Positions 1 to 8,126 of a stretch of DNA of 64,000 bases are shown piece after piece. Position numbers and translations under genes: made by a program. The stretch lies in the NCBI RefSeq assembly GCF_021278985.1, contig NZ_CP082833.1:4960001-5024000 (forward strand). Direction: 5' to 3'. The stretch is from Citrobacter rodentium NBRC 105723 = DSM 16636. Its GTDB lineage: Bacteria; Pseudomonadota; Gammaproteobacteria; Enterobacterales; Enterobacteriaceae. A model generated the notes under the pieces. That model made no database searches and was not told the DNA's origin. It saw only the letters and a list, made by a program, of their open reading frames with translations. Numbering within the stretch: the stretch's first letter is position 1; every line of letters starts with the position of its first letter.

Positions 1-1
1 G

Positions 2-64
2 GCCCGGCGCCACAGCCACCTCGGCGGCGTCAGTCCGGAGGCCTTTGAACAGGCCTCGTCGTGA
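2..64 (+). pseudogene. IS3-family transposase, C-terminal remnant
   Basis: About twenty codons are open from the window edge to a TGA at 62-64. They include RRHSHLGGVSPEAFE, which matches the last residues of IS3-family OrfB transposases (an R/N-rich stretch, HS-LG, then SP-FE). The rest of the element lies outside the window, so it may be whole or truncated on the left. Basis: motif seen here, family assignment from knowledge of IS3 OrfB ends. Confidence 0.6.
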
Positions 65-74
65 GGACAGAATT

Positions 75-99
75 TGTCTACAGGCGTGGGGTCAGTCCA
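75..99 (+). repeat. Probable right terminal repeat of the IS3-type element
   Basis: About ten bases after the transposase stop, a 25-bp stretch ends in GGGGTCAGTCCA. This fits IS3-family right ends, which finish in CA close behind orfB. The matching left end is outside the window, so the exact boundary is inferred. Confidence 0.4.
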
Positions 100-342
100 T
101 TGCAGTGGATAGCATTGGCGAGAAGTTGCGATGTGCCGGTAATGAGAAATATGGCAGGAGCCATCACGAAAAGGCTATATGGAATACTTAACGCCATGCG
201 GTACAGCGTCTCAAATGGTAATGCCGAAGCGCTGAACAGCAAAATAAGGCTGCTGAGGATAAAGGCCAGAGGCTATCGAAACCGGGAGCGATTTAAACTG
301 GGGGTGATGTTCCATTACGGGAAGCTGGATATGACGTTCTGA
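100..342 (+). pseudogene. ISL3-family transposase, C-terminal remnant
   Basis: The open frame ends at 342 and contains NAEALNSKIRLLRIKARGYR followed by RERFKLGVMFHYGKLDM. This is the characteristic tail of ISL3-family transposases (N-A-E-x-LNSKI, then a G-[FY]R motif). Only the last ~70 residues survive. The left side appears cut by the IS3-type end at about position 99, so the two remnants are nested or adjacent. It is non-functional debris marking an old insertion site beside the GNAT gene. Confidence 0.6.
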
Positions 343-452
343 TCCTCCCACCATGATCGGGGAAGACCCATATTTAAACAGCTGAATTTTACTTTCAGAA
401 AACATTTAGATCGGTCTGCATCCCCGGAAGCAGCAAGCCGTATCAGGCCCGT

Positions 453-1154
453 TTATTCCCGACACTGAGCCAGCGTCAGTTTCTGCCGCCCCTGCTCATC
501 AAAATTATCCGCCGCCAGCCAGCGCTGGAGCGCGCGATCGCACTGCGGCCATTCGCTATCAATCATCGACAGCCAGTCGCTGTCGCGATTACGCCCTTTA
601 CGCACGATTTTTTGGCGGAAGCGGCCTTCAAACACAAATCCGGTCCGTTCCGCCGCCCGACGTGAGGCTTCATTCAGGGAATCGCATTTCCATTCCACAC
701 GGCGATACCCCTGAGCAAAGGCATACTGCAACAGCAGCCAGACGGCTTCGGTGCCGAGGACGCTCTTTTTCATACGCGGCGACCAGGTGACGTGGCCGAT
801 CTCAACGGAGCCGTGCTCTCGTTCGATAGCCATAAAACAGACCAACCCCACCGAGCGTTCCGAACGGGCATCCACCACCGCAAAAGGCACCAGCGCGTCG
901 TCATTTGTTTTACCGCTAAGCCAGTGAAACGTCGCCGCAACGCTGTCGGGTCGGTTGCTTGCCAGCCAGGTCCAGTCCCGCTCATCGCTCGCCTGCGCGT
1001 AGGCTTCAAACAGATCTTCCGCATGCCGCGCAGGATCCAGCGGCTCAAGGCGACACCAGCGCCCCTGTAGCACAATACGCTCAAGAACTGACGCGCCACG
1101 CCAGTCCGGCAGAGCATCGCCGACCATCTGACCATATTCATTCATTTCCGGCAT
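453..1154 (-). CDS. GNAT-family N-acetyltransferase
   Basis: A 233-residue protein resembling the RimJ/RimL branch of GCN5-related acetyltransferases, which transfer acetyl from acetyl-CoA to an amine. After an N-terminal LQGRWCRLEPLDPARHAEDL segment come the beta-strand region (VGLVCFMAIEREHGSVEIGHVTWSP), a helix following LGTEAVWLLLQYAF, and the late ASRRAAERTGFVFEGRFRQ motif typical of this branch. The frame is open further upstream, but the ATG at 1154 has a strong GAGGAGAG ribosome site and is preferred. It stands alone between IS remnants and ybdK, in divergent orientation to ybdK. The substrate cannot be told from sequence. Confidence 0.85.
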   Translation of the reverse strand: MPEMNEYGQMVGDALPDWRGASVLERIVLQGRWCRLEPLDPARHAEDLFEAYAQASDERDWTWLASNRPDSVAATFHWLSGKTNDDALVPFAVVDARSERSVGLVCFMAIEREHGSVEIGHVTWSPRMKKSVLGTEAVWLLLQYAFAQGYRRVEWKCDSLNEASRRAAERTGFVFEGRFRQKIVRKGRNRDSDWLSMIDSEWPQCDRALQRWLAADNFDEQGRQKLTLAQCRE

Positions 1155-1294
1155 AACTCTCTCCTCTGGCAACGATAAAAGCTGGTTATAACAGTTCCGC
1201 AATCGCCGTCAAAGTACCGGATTCAGATTTCTTTCCCCACGTCAGACGCGCCGCGCTTCTATACTGATTACAAATAAAAGGAGAAGGGAATACT

Positions 1295-2410
1295 ATGTCG
1301 CTACCCGATTTTCACGTCTCAGAACCGTACACCCTCGGCATTGAACTGGAAACCCAGGTGATTAATCCGCCGGGATATGACCTGAGCCAGGACTCCTCGC
1401 GGCTGATTGCCGCCGTGAAAGATCAGGTAACCGCAGGAGAGGTGAAACACGATATCACCGAAAGTATGCTGGAGCTGGCGACCGACGTCTGTCACAGCAT
1501 CGACCAGGCCGCAGCCCAGTTTGCCGCGATGCAGCAGGTAATTATGAAAGCCGCCGCGGAGCATCATCTTGAGATCTGCGGCGGCGGCACCCATCCGTTT
1601 CAGAAATGGCAGCGTCAGGAGGTGTGCGACAACGAGCGCTATCAGCGCACGCTGGAAAACTTCGGCTATCTGATTCAGCAGGCGACCGTGTTTGGTCAGC
1701 ATGTGCACGTCGGCTGCGCCAGCGGGGATGACGCTATCTATCTGCTGCACGGGCTGTCGCGCTTTGTTCCGCACTTTATTGCCCTTTCGGCCACCTCGCC
1801 GTATATGCAGGGAGCCGACACCCGCTTCGCCTCGTCCCGCCTGAACATCTTCTCTGGCTTCCCCGATAACGGTCCGATGCCGTGGGTCAGCAACTGGCAG
1901 GAGTTTGAGGGATTATTCCGCCGCCTCAGCTACACCAGCATGATTGAAAGCATTAAAGATTTACACTGGGACATCCGCCCGAGTCCGCATTTCGGCACCG
2001 TTGAAGTGCGGGTAATGGATACGCCGCTGACACTCTCCCATGCCGTCAATATCGCCGGATTAATCCAGGCCACCGCCCACTGGCTGTTAACCGAGCGCCC
2101 CTTTAAATATCAGGAGCGGGATTATCTGCTGTATAAATTTAACCGCTTTCAGGCCTGCCGCTACGGGCTTGAGGGGGTTCTGACGGACGTCCATACCGGC
2201 GAGCACCGCAAACTGGCGGAGGATACGCTGCGCCTGCTGGAAAACGTGTCGCCGTCGGCAGATAAAGTGGGCGCCGGTAGCGCAATTGAAGCGCTCACTC
2301 TCCAGGTGAGAAACGGCGGCAGCGAAGCGCAGAAAATGCGGGAGTTCGTCGCCGATGGCGGTTCGCTGATCGGGCTGGTGAAAAAACACTGTGAAATCTG
2401 GGCGAGCTGA
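1295..2410 (+). CDS. ybdK: Carboxylate-amine ligase YbdK (weak glutamate-cysteine ligase)
   Basis: A 371-residue protein, against 372 in E. coli. It belongs to the GCS2 family, which makes gamma-glutamyl-cysteine-like bonds with ATP; the E. coli enzyme has only weak glutamate-cysteine ligase activity and its natural substrate is unsettled. The N-terminal YTLGIELETQV and the central GGGTHPF and HVHVGC stretches are family hallmarks (acidic metal-binding residues and the active-site strand). An AAGGAGAAGG ribosome site precedes the ATG. It is followed 70 bp later by ybdJ on the same strand, as in E. coli. Confidence 0.96.
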   Translation: MSLPDFHVSEPYTLGIELETQVINPPGYDLSQDSSRLIAAVKDQVTAGEVKHDITESMLELATDVCHSIDQAAAQFAAMQQVIMKAAAEHHLEICGGGTHPFQKWQRQEVCDNERYQRTLENFGYLIQQATVFGQHVHVGCASGDDAIYLLHGLSRFVPHFIALSATSPYMQGADTRFASSRLNIFSGFPDNGPMPWVSNWQEFEGLFRRLSYTSMIESIKDLHWDIRPSPHFGTVEVRVMDTPLTLSHAVNIAGLIQATAHWLLTERPFKYQERDYLLYKFNRFQACRYGLEGVLTDVHTGEHRKLAEDTLRLLENVSPSADKVGAGSAIEALTLQVRNGGSEAQKMREFVADGGSLIGLVKKHCEIWAS

Positions 2411-2480
2411 GCGTCGCGAGGTTTGCCTTAGCGGCCATAATCCCGGACAATGGCTTTTTTAACTCAAGTTTAACAATGCC

Positions 2481-2729
2481 ATGAAACACCCGCTTGAATC
2501 GCTGATGACCGCCGCCGGTATCCTGCTGCTGGCCTTTCTTTCCTGCCTGCTGCTGCCCGCGCCGTCGCTGGGTCTGGTGGTCGCGCAAAAGCTGGTGGCG
2601 ACTTTCCATCTGATGGATCTCAACCAGCTTTATACCCTGCTGTTCTGCCTGTGGTTTTTAGCGCTTGGCGCGATTGAATATGCGGTGATTCGCTACGTCT
2701 GGCGCCGCTGGTTTTCCCTGGCGCAGTAG
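2481..2729 (+). CDS. ybdJ: YbdJ, small inner-membrane protein (DUF1158)
   Basis: An 82-residue protein closely matching E. coli YbdJ from MKHPLE to RRWFSL. Two hydrophobic segments are visible, roughly residues 8-38 (AAGILLLAFLSCLLLPAP) and 48-70 (LYTLLFCLWFLALGAIEYAVI), ending in a basic WRR tail that is probably cytoplasmic. No function is known for the family. It is probably co-transcribed with ybdK. The 3' end lies 16 bp from the convergent ramA gene. Confidence 0.9.
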   Translation: MKHPLESLMTAAGILLLAFLSCLLLPAPSLGLVVAQKLVATFHLMDLNQLYTLLFCLWFLALGAIEYAVIRYVWRRWFSLAQ

Positions 2730-2745
2730 TCTGCCGCCCGTGCGC

Positions 2746-3087
2746 TCAGTGCGCCCGGCTATGGTTCTCTTTGCGGTAGGCGCCCGGCGGCTGGTTGAAG
2801 GTGCGGGTGAAGATGCGGGTAAACGTCTGCTGCGAGTCAAAGCCGTAACGCAGGCAAATGTCATACACTTTTTCGTCCGATTCACGCAGATCCCGCGCCG
2901 CCAGCAGCAGCTTGCGCTCGCGAATGTAGCGCCCAAGACTCTCCCCTTTGTACTGCATAAAAAGACGCTGCAGATGCCATTTGGAGTAGCCCGCATGGCG
3001 CGCGATATCGTCAATGCGTAACGGCTGATTTAAATTTTCATCAATCCATTCGACAATGGTGTCGATAACCTGTGCAGAAATGGTCAT
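2746..3087 (-). CDS. ramA: RamA, AraC/XylS-family activator of multidrug efflux
   Basis: A 113-residue AraC-type protein that is essentially one double helix-turn-helix DNA-binding domain, like MarA, SoxS and Rob. The first recognition region is IDDIARHAGYSKWHLQRLF and the second KVYDICLRYGFDSQQTFTRIF; the tail is NQPPGAYRKE. Length and sequence match Salmonella and Klebsiella RamA. It activates acrAB, tolC and other mar/sox/rob-regulon genes. Divergent ramR lies upstream with a RamR operator between them. K-12 lacks this gene. The Klebsiella romA gene is not present between ramA and ramR. Confidence 0.96.
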   Translation of the reverse strand: MTISAQVIDTIVEWIDENLNQPLRIDDIARHAGYSKWHLQRLFMQYKGESLGRYIRERKLLLAARDLRESDEKVYDICLRYGFDSQQTFTRIFTRTFNQPPGAYRKENHSRAH

Positions 3088-3123
3088 TCAGAACTCCTCT
3101 CCCGCAAAGTAGCCGTCTTATCC

Positions 3124-3144
3124 CACCCCTGCCCCAAAGGGGTG
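3124..3144. other. GC-rich hairpin in the ramA leader
   Basis: CACCCC and GGGGTG are inverted around a 9-base loop, with an alternative inner CCCC-AAA-GGGG stem. On the + strand TTTT follows, so it could end a transcript running away from ramA. On the - strand it sits in the ramA 5' leader, about 37 bases before the ATG. Salmonella carries a small RNA annotated in this intergenic region; whether this is its equivalent cannot be decided here. Confidence 0.35.
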
Positions 3145-3212
3145 TTTTAGGACGACTGACCCGCGACAGACCTTTATAAGCGCCATCCAGACTGCGCGAT
3201 TGACTCTTGATT

Positions 3213-3232
3213 ATGAGTGAGTAAGCACTCAT
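3213..3232. promoter_or_regulatory. RamR operator
   Basis: A perfect palindrome, ATGAGTGAGTAAGCACTCAT: 7-bp arms ATGAGTG and CACTCAT with a 6-base spacer. This matches the RamR site described for Salmonella ramA. It lies about 125 bp upstream of the ramA start and about 115 bp upstream of ramR, where a bound RamR dimer would block the ramA promoter. Confidence 0.93.
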
Positions 3233-3348
3233 TATAGAAATCGGAGGTTTCCCGTCAAGATGAATTTCAATCTTTGACATTCACCGTTGCGACACGCTTA
3301 AGGCCGTGTTTCAATCGCATTTTCAGACTGATTTAAGGGTAAAGCGTA

Positions 3349-3930
3349 GTGGCTCGTCCGAAAAGTGAAGACAAAAAACAGGCATTACTGGAGGCAGCAA
3401 CCGCAGCAGTTGCGCAATCCGGGCTCGCGGCCTCTACCGCCGCGATCGCCCGCAGCGCAGGCGTGGCGGAAGGGACATTGTTTCGCTATTTCGCCACCAA
3501 AGACGAGTTAATCAACGAACTTTATCTCCATCTTAAACAGAGTTTGTGCCAGTCGATGATCGCTAATCTCGATCGTTCCCTCACCGACGCCAAAGCGCTG
3601 ACCTTTTATATCTGGCGCAGCTATATCCGCTGGGGATTGGATCATACCGCGGGCCACCGCGCGATTCGCCAGCTGGCCGTAAGCGAGAAAATCAGCAAAG
3701 AAACCGAACAAAAAGCTGACGATATGTTTCCTGAACTGCGCGATCTCTGTCATCGTTCGGTATTGCCGATCTTTATGTCCGATGAGTATCGCGCGTTTGG
3801 CGATGCGCTGTTTTTAACCCTGGCGGAAACCACCATGGAATTCGCCACCCGCGAACCGGCCCGCGCCAGCGAATTTATCTCTCTGGGCTTTGAAGCCATG
3901 TGGCGCGCCCTCACCCGTGAGGAATCGTAA
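3349..3930 (+). CDS. ramR: RamR, TetR-family repressor of ramA
   Basis: A 193-residue TetR-type repressor with GTG start. The N-terminal helix-turn-helix covers about residues 10-55 (STAAIARSAGVAEGTLFRYF, then KDELINELY). The C-terminal ligand domain carries HRAIRQLAVSEKI and FLTLAETTMEFA, close to Salmonella RamR, which releases DNA on binding bile acids and other amphipathic compounds. No truncation or frameshift is seen, so repression of ramA should be intact. Its stop overlaps the ybdF start (TAATG), so the two genes form an operon. Confidence 0.96.
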   Translation: MARPKSEDKKQALLEAATAAVAQSGLAASTAAIARSAGVAEGTLFRYFATKDELINELYLHLKQSLCQSMIANLDRSLTDAKALTFYIWRSYIRWGLDHTAGHRAIRQLAVSEKISKETEQKADDMFPELRDLCHRSVLPIFMSDEYRAFGDALFLTLAETTMEFATREPARASEFISLGFEAMWRALTREES

Positions 3931-4298
3931 TGGATGAAAAAACACTGTATGCCGCCGCGAGCCGTCTGGCGCTGGCATTCCCTTTTACGGAGCACTGCTG
4001 GCCGTTTGGTCCTGAATATGACGTGTTTAAGGTCGGCGGCAAAATCTTTATGATCGCCACCACAGTGAACAATCGCAGCGTTATCAACCTGAAATCCGAT
4101 CCGCAAAAATCGCTGCTCAACCAGCAGATTTACCCGAGCATCACTCCCGGCTACCACATGAACAAAAAGCACTGGATCTCCGTGGCGCCCGGCGATGATA
4201 TCAACGCGTCGTTGCTGGAAGAGCTGGTGAACGATTCATGGAATCTGGTGGTGGATGGGCTGGCAAAACGTGACCAGAAACGGATCCGCCCCGGCTGA
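3930..4298 (+). CDS. ybdF: YbdF, MmcQ/YjbR-family protein
   Basis: A 122-residue member of the MmcQ/YjbR family (DUF419), small single-domain proteins with a double-wing-like fold of unknown biochemical role. Typical features are LAFPFTEHCWPFGPEYDVFKVGGKIF near the N-terminus, VINLKSDP in the middle, and the late PGYHMNKKHWISV segment. The ATG overlaps the ramR stop by one base, so it is translationally coupled to the repressor. ybdF also follows ramR in Salmonella. Confidence 0.92.
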   Translation: MDEKTLYAAASRLALAFPFTEHCWPFGPEYDVFKVGGKIFMIATTVNNRSVINLKSDPQKSLLNQQIYPSITPGYHMNKKHWISVAPGDDINASLLEELVNDSWNLVVDGLAKRDQKRIRPG

Positions 4299-4396
4299 CT
4301 GGTCGTGAACGACGATAACTGTTTTCGCCATTTCTCGCTTATCATCTGCCGGAGAAACTTGTAACCTGCGGGTATTAAAACAAACCGGGAGTAGTT

Positions 4397-5050
4397 ATGG
4401 ATATTGTATCAGTTGCCTTAAAACGTCATTCCACCAAGGCATTCGACCCCAGTAAAAAATTAACCGCTGAAGAAGCAGAGAAAATCAAAACGCTGTTGCA
4501 GTACAGTCCGTCGAGCACCAACTCGCAGCCGTGGCACTTTATTATCGCCAGCACGGAAGAAGGGAAAGCGCGGGTAGCGAAATCCGCCGCCGGCGGCTAT
4601 GCGTTCAACGAGCGCAAAATGCTCGACGCCTCGCATGTGGTGGTGTTCTGCGCCAAAACGGCAATGGACGACGCATGGCTGCAACGCGTGGTCGATCAGG
4701 AAGAGGCCGATGGCCGCTTCGCGAACGCGGAAGCAAAAGCCGCCAACCACAAAGGCCGCACCTTCTTCGCCGATATGCACCGTAAAGATCTGAAAGACGA
4801 TGCGCACTGGATGGCGAAACAGGTTTATCTCAACGTCGGTAATTTCCTGCTCGGCGTCGCCGCGCTGGGTCTGGATGCCGTGCCGATCGAAGGCTTTGAC
4901 GCGGCGATTCTCGACGCAGAATTTGGTCTTAAAGAAAAAGGCTACACCAGCGTGGTGGTCGTGCCGGTCGGGCATCACAGCGTGGAGGATTTCAACGCGA
5001 CGCTGCCGAAATCGCGCCTGCCGTTAGCCACCACCCTTACGGAAGTATAA
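4397..5050 (+). CDS. nfsB: NfsB, oxygen-insensitive NAD(P)H nitroreductase / dihydropteridine reductase
   Basis: A 217-residue flavoprotein, the same length as E. coli NfsB. It binds FMN and uses NAD(P)H to reduce nitroaromatics two electrons at a time; the enzyme also reduces dihydropteridines and activates nitrofuran drugs. Visible hallmarks are the N-terminal RHSTKAFDP (FMN phosphate contact), LLQYSPSSTNSQPWHFI, and the C-terminal GLDAVPIEGFD and VVVVPVGHHS motifs. A GGGAG ribosome site lies 7 bp before the ATG. nfsB is a known member of the mar/sox/rob regulon, which fits its place beside ramRA. Confidence 0.96.
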   Translation: MDIVSVALKRHSTKAFDPSKKLTAEEAEKIKTLLQYSPSSTNSQPWHFIIASTEEGKARVAKSAAGGYAFNERKMLDASHVVVFCAKTAMDDAWLQRVVDQEEADGRFANAEAKAANHKGRTFFADMHRKDLKDDAHWMAKQVYLNVGNFLLGVAALGLDAVPIEGFDAAILDAEFGLKEKGYTSVVVVPVGHHSVEDFNATLPKSRLPLATTLTEV

Positions 5051-5142
5051 TCCCGCGTCCGTATTCGGTCTGAGGCAACCCCTCATTTGCATATTCTCCG
5101 TACAGCGGTCATCATAGGCCGCTGTTTTAAAAAGGAGATGTT

Positions 5143-6390
5143 ATGCAGGAGTTAATTACGCAAGTCGAAGAACTTGCGGGCATTGAAATGAATCCCACCA
5201 CCTCGCTGGTGATGATTTTCGGTATTATCTTTCTTACCGCCGTTATCGTGCATATTATTCTGCACTGGGTGGTATTACGCACATTCGAAAAACGCGCCAT
5301 CGCCAGTTCCCGCCTGTGGCTGCAAATTATTACGCAAAATAAGTTATTTCACCGTCTGGCGTTTACCCTGCAGGGGATTATCGTCAATATTCAGGCGGCG
5401 CTGTGGCTGCAGAAAGGCAGCGACGCCGCAGAAATATTAACGACCTGCGCTCAGCTATGGATCATGATGTATGCCCTGCTGTCGCTGTTCTCTTTGCTGG
5501 ATGTGATTTTAAATCTGTCGCAGAAATTACCGGCGGCGTCGCAGCTTCCGCTGAAAGGGATTTTTCAGGGCATTAAGCTGATCGGCGCGATCATCGTCGG
5601 CATTCTGATGATCTCATTATTAATCGGCCAGTCTCCCGCTATTTTGATTAGCGGCCTCGGCGCAATGGCCGCCGTCCTGATGCTGGTGTTTAAAGATCCG
5701 ATACTGGGACTGGTTGCCGGCATTCAGCTTTCCGCCAACGATATGCTCAAGCTGGGCGACTGGCTGGAGATGCCGAAATACGGCGCCGACGGCGCGGTGA
5801 TCGACATCGGGCTGACCACCGTCAAGGTGCGTAACTGGGATAACACCATTACTACCATCCCCACCTGGTCGCTGGTGTCAGACTCCTTTAAAAACTGGAG
5901 CGGTATGTCGGCTTCCGGCGGTCGGCGAATTAAGCGCAGCATCAGCATTGACGCCACCAGCATTCATTTTCTTGATGAGGATGAAAAAGCGCGGCTGTAT
6001 AAAGCCCACCTGTTGAAACCCTATTTAGACAGTCGGCATCAGGAAATCGATGAATGGAATCAGCAGCTCAACGTGCCGGAGTCGGTATTAAACCACCGGC
6101 GGATGACCAATATCGGCACCTTCCGCGCCTATCTGAATGAGTATTTACGCAACCATCCGCGCATTCGGAAAGACATGACCTTAATGGTGCGCCAGCTGGC
6201 GCCGGACGATCATGGTCTGCCTCTCGAAATTTATGCCTTTACCAATACCGTGGTCTGGCTGGAATATGAAAGTATTCAGGCCGATATTTTCGACCATATT
6301 TTCGCGGTGGTGGAAGAGTTTGGTTTACGCATTCATCAGTCGCCTACCGGCAACGACATTCGCTCGCTCTCCAGCGCCTTCGCAAAATAA
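5143..6390 (+). CDS. ybdG: YbdG, miniconductance mechanosensitive channel (MscS family)
   Basis: A 415-residue inner-membrane channel that opens under hypo-osmotic stress. About five hydrophobic segments fill residues 20-180, the last one gly/ala-rich (ILISGLGAMAAVLMLVFKDPILGL), which is the pore-lining helix of MscS proteins. The soluble beta domain follows (LGDWLEMPKYGADGAVIDIGLTTVKVRNWDNTITTIPTWSL), with the usual thread of Gly and Val contacts, and then the C-terminal cytoplasmic domain. A strong AAGGAGATG ribosome site precedes the ATG. It converges on pheP with a shared terminator-like hairpin. Confidence 0.95.
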   Translation: MQELITQVEELAGIEMNPTTSLVMIFGIIFLTAVIVHIILHWVVLRTFEKRAIASSRLWLQIITQNKLFHRLAFTLQGIIVNIQAALWLQKGSDAAEILTTCAQLWIMMYALLSLFSLLDVILNLSQKLPAASQLPLKGIFQGIKLIGAIIVGILMISLLIGQSPAILISGLGAMAAVLMLVFKDPILGLVAGIQLSANDMLKLGDWLEMPKYGADGAVIDIGLTTVKVRNWDNTITTIPTWSLVSDSFKNWSGMSASGGRRIKRSISIDATSIHFLDEDEKARLYKAHLLKPYLDSRHQEIDEWNQQLNVPESVLNHRRMTNIGTFRAYLNEYLRNHPRIRKDMTLMVRQLAPDDHGLPLEIYAFTNTVVWLEYESIQADIFDHIFAVVEEFGLRIHQSPTGNDIRSLSSAFAK

Positions 6391-6409
6391 TCAGTGCGCA
6401 AACGCTATA

Positions 6410-6435
6410 GCCCGGCAGACGTTACGCTGCCGGGC
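6410..6435. terminator. Bidirectional terminator-like hairpin between ybdG and pheP
   Basis: Nine-base arms GCCCGGCAG and CTGCCGGGC enclose an 8-base loop in the 54-bp gap between two convergent genes. There is no T-run, so it may be a REP-type stem rather than a classic intrinsic terminator, but its position suits both transcripts. Confidence 0.55.
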
Positions 6436-6444
6436 GAAACGGAA

Positions 6445-7833
6445 TTACCTTTTGCGGGAAAGCTTAAACGCCACAAACAGGAAAATTATCCATACCGGCA
6501 GCAGCATCGCTGACAGGCGCATATCGTCGATGGTGCACATCAGCACGAGGATCATGGCGAGGAAGGCGATGCACAGGTAATTGCCCGCCGGGTAGAGCAG
6601 CGCTTTGAACTGCGTCTCACGCCCTTTACGCCGCATCGCCGCGCGAAAACGCAGGTGCGCCAGGCAGATCATGATCCAGTTCAGCAGCAGTGTGGCTACC
6701 ACCAGCGCCATCAGCAGGCCGAACGCCTTTTGCGGCAACAGGTAGTTAATCAGCACCACCAGCGAGGTGATCCCCCCGGACAGCATCAGCGAATTGACCG
6801 GCACGCCGCGACGGCTGACGCGGGTAAGGAACTTCGGCGCGTTCCCCTGCACCGACAGGCCAAACAGCATACGGCTGTTAGAATAAACGCCGCTGTTATA
6901 GACCGATAAGGAAGCCACCAGAATGACAAAGTTCAGCGCAGAAGCGACCACGTTGCTGTCAAGATTATGGAATATCATTACAAACGGGCTGCTGTCGGAT
7001 TTCACTTCCACCTACGGATAGAGCGCCAGCAGCACCACCAGCGAACCGATATAGAACAGCAGAATCCGGTAAACCACCTGATTCACCGCTTTCGGAATGC
7101 TTTTATGCGGATCGCGCGCTTCTGCGGCGGTAATACCGATCAGCTCCAGGCCGCCGAAGGAGAACATAATCACCGCCAGCGACAGAATCAACCCGCTCCA
7201 GCCGGTGGCGAAGAAGCCATTATAGCGCCAGAGATTATCCATCCCCGCACGTTCGCCGCCGTTACCGGAAAACAGCAACCACAGGCCAAAGCCAATCATG
7301 GCGATAATCGCCAGCACTTTAATCAGCGCGAACCAGAACTCCGTTTCACCGTACAGACGCACGTTAACCAGGTTCACGGCATTGATGATAATGAAAAAGG
7401 CCGCCGCCCAAATCCAGGTTGGCACGTCCGGTAGCCAGTACTGCATATAGATGCCTGCGGCGGTCAGCTCCGCCATACCGACCAGCACGAACATCACCCA
7501 GTAGTTCCAGCCAGAGAGAAAACCGGCGAACGGACCCCAGTATTTATAGGCAAAGTGGGCAAAGGAGCCGGAAACCGGCTCTTCCACCACCATTTCGCCC
7601 AGCTGGCGCATGATAAGAAAGGCGATAATCCCGGCAACGCCGTAGCCCAGCAGCACCGCCGGTCCGGCCATCTGAATCGCCGGGCCGATGCCTAAAAACA
7701 GTCCGGTGCCAATAGCGCCGCCCAGCGCGATCAACTGAATATGGCGGTTTTGCAACCCCCTCTGAAGCGTCGGCTCACTTTTCGACGCAGCATCCGACAG
7801 GCTGGTGTCCGATGCAATTGACGCGTTTTTCAC
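6445..7833 (-). pseudogene. pheP: pheP, phenylalanine permease gene with internal amber stop
   Basis: PheP is a 12-helix amino acid permease (APC superfamily) importing phenylalanine with protons. The reading frame starts with GTG at 7833 and matches E. coli PheP closely (QNRHIQLIALGGAIGTGLFLG and onward) up to ...ALYP at residue 273. A TAG at 7014-7012 then interrupts it. E. coli has Trp there (ALYPWVEVKS). The frame continues unchanged after the stop (VEVKSDSSPFVMIFHNLDSN) to 6445, giving 462 codons in all against 458 in E. coli. So one base, TGG to TAG, makes the break. Without suppression the product would lose the last five or so helices. The downstream half is well conserved, so the mutation is recent or a sequencing error. 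Confidence 0.93.
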
Positions 7834-8126
7834 GCCCTACCCCTGTGTCATTTTTATTGAGGGGCACCTTTTAACATTTCAGCCTGGTTGTCGCAAGGTC
7901 AACGCCATGAGTCCGCGCCGCGCGCTGCGGCACCTCGTGAAGAGGGGGACGTCAGCGGAAAAACCGTGCAAAAGGCGCTGTAGTCGATAATTTTTGTGAA
8001 TTATTCTGGACGAAGAGGCGCCACAGACCACAAAATGCATATCGCATTTTTTCCTATATTTTTCAATCGAATGACTTAACCCAAATCACGTCATTCTTGT
8101 GTCGGTTACGCCAGGTAACGGGTGTC

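Noticed and set aside
6445..7011. Downstream half of pheP as an independent gene starting at GTG 7011
   Set aside because: It begins in the middle of the permease, in the same frame as the upstream part, without ribosome site; a nonsense mutation explains it better.
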